From NCBI GenBank assembly GCA_036004405.1, contig DASYRM010000034.1, positions 1-18,553 of the forward strand: a stretch of 18,553 bases of DNA. The letters are read 5' to 3'. This DNA comes from DASYRM01 sp036004405 (lineage in GTDB: Bacteria > Acidobacteriota > Vicinamibacteria > Vicinamibacterales > UBA2999). The notes beneath the pieces are model-generated. The model was not told where the DNA came from and searched no databases. It saw nothing but the letters and a program-made list of their open reading frames with translations. Position 1 is the first letter of the stretch. Every line of letters starts with the position of its first letter. The translations under genes and the position numbers were made by a program. This document shows, in pieces, positions 16,702 through 18,553 of this stretch.

Positions 16702-18553
16702 ATGGTTAGACAGCAAGCAAGGGGCCTCCAAAGGGCGCTCCGGGGCCTGGCGGTCGTGGTCTACTGCGTGGCCTGTGGGCCGATGCGCGTGACCTCCGTC
16801 GCCGCCGGACCGGCCGCGGCGCCCGCAGCCGAATCGCAGGCGGCGCCCGAGCCCGCTCCCGCCGCACCGGCCGCCCAGGAGCGCGCGCTCCAGGTCGTCA
16901 CCACGACGCCGTGCGGTACGCAGCTGCCCGCGCCGGCGGCGCTGCCTCCGGCCAACTCCGCCCCCTTCGTCTGGCAGCTCGAAGTCTGCTTCCCCCGCCA
17001 GGGGAACGCTCCGGTCATCGAGTCCGAAACCTACATGTATTACATCAAGCTCCGTGGCAGCCAGCCGTCGCAGGGGAACTTCATCCCCTACAACGACGCC
17101 ACCGAGCAGACGATGCTCACCGACTTCAAGACCCTGTGGGGCACCAACTTCCTCGAGGACCTCTCCATCGACGTCACCGACTTCACCTTCGAGAACGGCG
17201 TGGTCGGCAAGATCGTGACCTACAACATGGAGGAGCGGCAGCGGGTCAAGATCGTCGACTACCAGGGCAGCAAGCAGATCGACCGCACGAAGATCGACGA
17301 GAAGCTTCGCGAGCGCAACGTGGAGATGCGCCTCGATTCGTTCCTCGACGAGAGCGTCATCCGCCGCGTCGAGGGCGTGCTGCGGTCGTTCATGACCGAG
17401 AAGGGGTTCACCAACGCCGAGGTAACCCACAAGATCACGCCGGTCGCCGGCGGGCCGAAGCTGGTGAACGTCACCTTCAACGTCAGCGAAGGCCCGAAGA
17501 TCAAGATCCGCAAGGTGGACTTCACGGGCAACACGGCCTTCAGCGACGGCCGGCTGCAGCGCCGCCTCAAGGAGAACAAGCCGAAGGGGATCATCTCGTT
17601 CATCACCGGCAGCGGCACCTACAAGGAAGCCGAGTACGAAGCCGACATCGAACGCGTCGTCGAGTTCTACCAGAACCACGGCTACGCCCGTGCGCGCATC
17701 GGGCAGCCGGAGCTCAAGACGCTCGAGAACTCCAAGGACGGCAAAACGCGCTGGATCGCCCTGAGCATTCCGGTCACGGAAGGCCCACGCTACAAGTTCG
17801 GGGACTTCGGGTTCTCGGGCAACACCATCTTCAAGACCGAGGGGCTCCGCCCGCTCTACCAGGTGGAGAAGGGCGGCTGGTACAACCGCAAGAAGGTGGA
17901 CGACGGCCGCAAGAAGAATCAGGAAGTGTACGGCCGCTACGGTTACATGGAGTTCACGGCGTTTCCGGACTTCAGCTATAGCGACGACCCCACCGTCGAG
18001 GACACGCTGGCGAACCAGATTCCCGAGGCGCTTCGCGCCCCGCCGGAGTCGACGCCCGCCGTCAAGCCCACGCCGATCGCCGACATCACGATGCGGATCG
18101 AAGAGGGCCCGCAGTACTTCGTCAACCGCATCACCTTCACGGGCAACACCACCACGCGCGACAACGTGATTCGTCGCGAGATGCGCCTCTTCGAAGGCGG
18201 CGTCTTCGACACCGAAGCGCTCAAGTTCAGCGTCCGCCGTCTCAACCAGCTTGGCTATTTCAAGAATCTGGAGGGGAACGACAAGGACATGAAGGTGGAC
18301 AAGACGCCCGGCAAGACGAACACCGTTGACGTCACCTTGAAGCTGGAGGAACAGAACCGCAACCAGCTTACCTTCGGCGCCGGCGTCTCGCAATACGAAG
18401 GCGTGTTCGGCCAGCTCGCGTTCCAGACCTCCAACTTCCTTGGCCGCGGCGAGAGCCTGACAGTGTCGATGACGGCCGGCGACCGCTCGCAGAACTACCA
18501 GCTCGGGTTCACCGAGCCGTTCCTGTTCGACCGCAACATCACCGGCGGCTTCA
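16702..18553 (+). CDS. bamA: Outer-membrane protein assembly factor BamA (partial, 3' end outside window)
   Basis: Omp85-family protein that folds and inserts outer-membrane beta-barrels. 617 codons are present before the window ends. The order is: signal peptide (about 1-34, basic start then LAVVVYCVACG), an Ala/Pro-rich linker (about 35-88), and five POTRA domains at about 92-178, 180-267, 268-363, 364-470 and 471-550. The beta-barrel begins near 553 (FGAGVSQYEG, NFLGRGESL, FTEPFLFDRN). Repeated EGP-turn and VDFTGNTAF/ITFTGNTTT motifs mark POTRA boundaries. POTRA4 carries an extra loop of about 32 residues (427-458). Cys71 and Cys96 could form a disulfide. ATG at 16702 has GGGG just upstream. 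The frame is clear even though an opposite-strand frame also stays open across most of it. Genes for OmpH/Skp and lipid A synthesis would be expected next, by analogy. Confidence 0.96.
   Translation, partial: MVRQQARGLQRALRGLAVVVYCVACGPMRVTSVAAGPAAAPAAESQAAPEPAPAAPAAQERALQVVTTTPCGTQLPAPAALPPANSAPFVWQLEVCFPRQGNAPVIESETYMYYIKLRGSQPSQGNFIPYNDATEQTMLTDFKTLWGTNFLEDLSIDVTDFTFENGVVGKIVTYNMEERQRVKIVDYQGSKQIDRTKIDEKLRERNVEMRLDSFLDESVIRRVEGVLRSFMTEKGFTNAEVTHKITPVAGGPKLVNVTFNVSEGPKIKIRKVDFTGNTAFSDGRLQRRLKENKPKGIISFITGSGTYKEAEYEADIERVVEFYQNHGYARARIGQPELKTLENSKDGKTRWIALSIPVTEGPRYKFGDFGFSGNTIFKTEGLRPLYQVEKGGWYNRKKVDDGRKKNQEVYGRYGYMEFTAFPDFSYSDDPTVEDTLANQIPEALRAPPESTPAVKPTPIADITMRIEEGPQYFVNRITFTGNTTTRDNVIRREMRLFEGGVFDTEALKFSVRRLNQLGYFKNLEGNDKDMKVDKTPGKTNTVDVTLKLEEQNRNQLTFGAGVSQYEGVFGQLAFQTSNFLGRGESLTVSMTAGDRSQNYQLGFTEPFLFDRNITGGF

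Noticed and set aside
16606..18393. Long open frame on the minus strand across bamA (about 595 codons)
   Set aside because: It is rich in His/Arg/Val/Asp without any recognisable domain, and it is exactly antisense to the clear BamA signal, POTRA and barrel motifs. It is a GC-driven shadow.

Overview
High-GC bacterial chromosome, densely coding on both strands with no gap longer than about 170 bases. The organism is diderm: it encodes Lol lipoprotein-export components and a BamA outer-membrane assembly protein. It also carries ClpC, which is less usual in Gram-negatives. Together with the small membrane families (DUF2085, a DUF6677-type protein, a 58-aa protein) and the gene order, this suggests Acidobacteriota, probably class Vicinamibacteria. 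That placement is inferred from memory of gene content and was not tested by a search.

Layout. (1) 9-1235, minus: Fsr-type MFS drug exporter, divergent from what follows, with a recognisable promoter. (2) 1337-2768, plus: four tightly spaced small membrane proteins (DUF2085, DUF6677-like, a 58-aa protein, VanZ-like). (3) 2858-7222, plus: a compact housekeeping run, ribH-nusB-lysS-lolC-lolD, with stop/start overlaps of four bases at ribH/nusB and nusB/lysS. (4) 7236-13159, minus: three genes read in the order beta-hydroxyacid dehydrogenase, 1480-aa hybrid histidine kinase, stand-alone receiver. The last two look like one multi-step phosphorelay. (5) 13189-16532, plus: a 246-aa protein in which a complete ClpC-type N-terminal double repeat is fused to an ABM/LsrG-like domain, followed by full-length clpC with its own promoter and a 5'-UTR inverted repeat. 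(6) 16702 to the window end: bamA, cut in its barrel.

How it fits together. LolCD extracts lipoproteins from the inner membrane and BamA inserts outer-membrane proteins, so envelope biogenesis brackets the window. In several diderm groups lysS-lolC-lolD lies directly before bamA. Here that link is interrupted by the signalling block on the opposite strand and by the Clp pair. The most unusual gene is the ClpN-ABM fusion at 13189-13929. Its first 25 residues are identical to those of ClpC, yet 12 of the 25 codons differ, all synonymously. This implies an old duplicate whose N-domain surface is under strong selection, perhaps because both proteins bind the same adaptor or substrate mark.

I saw no tRNA, rRNA, CRISPR array, insertion sequence or phage gene.
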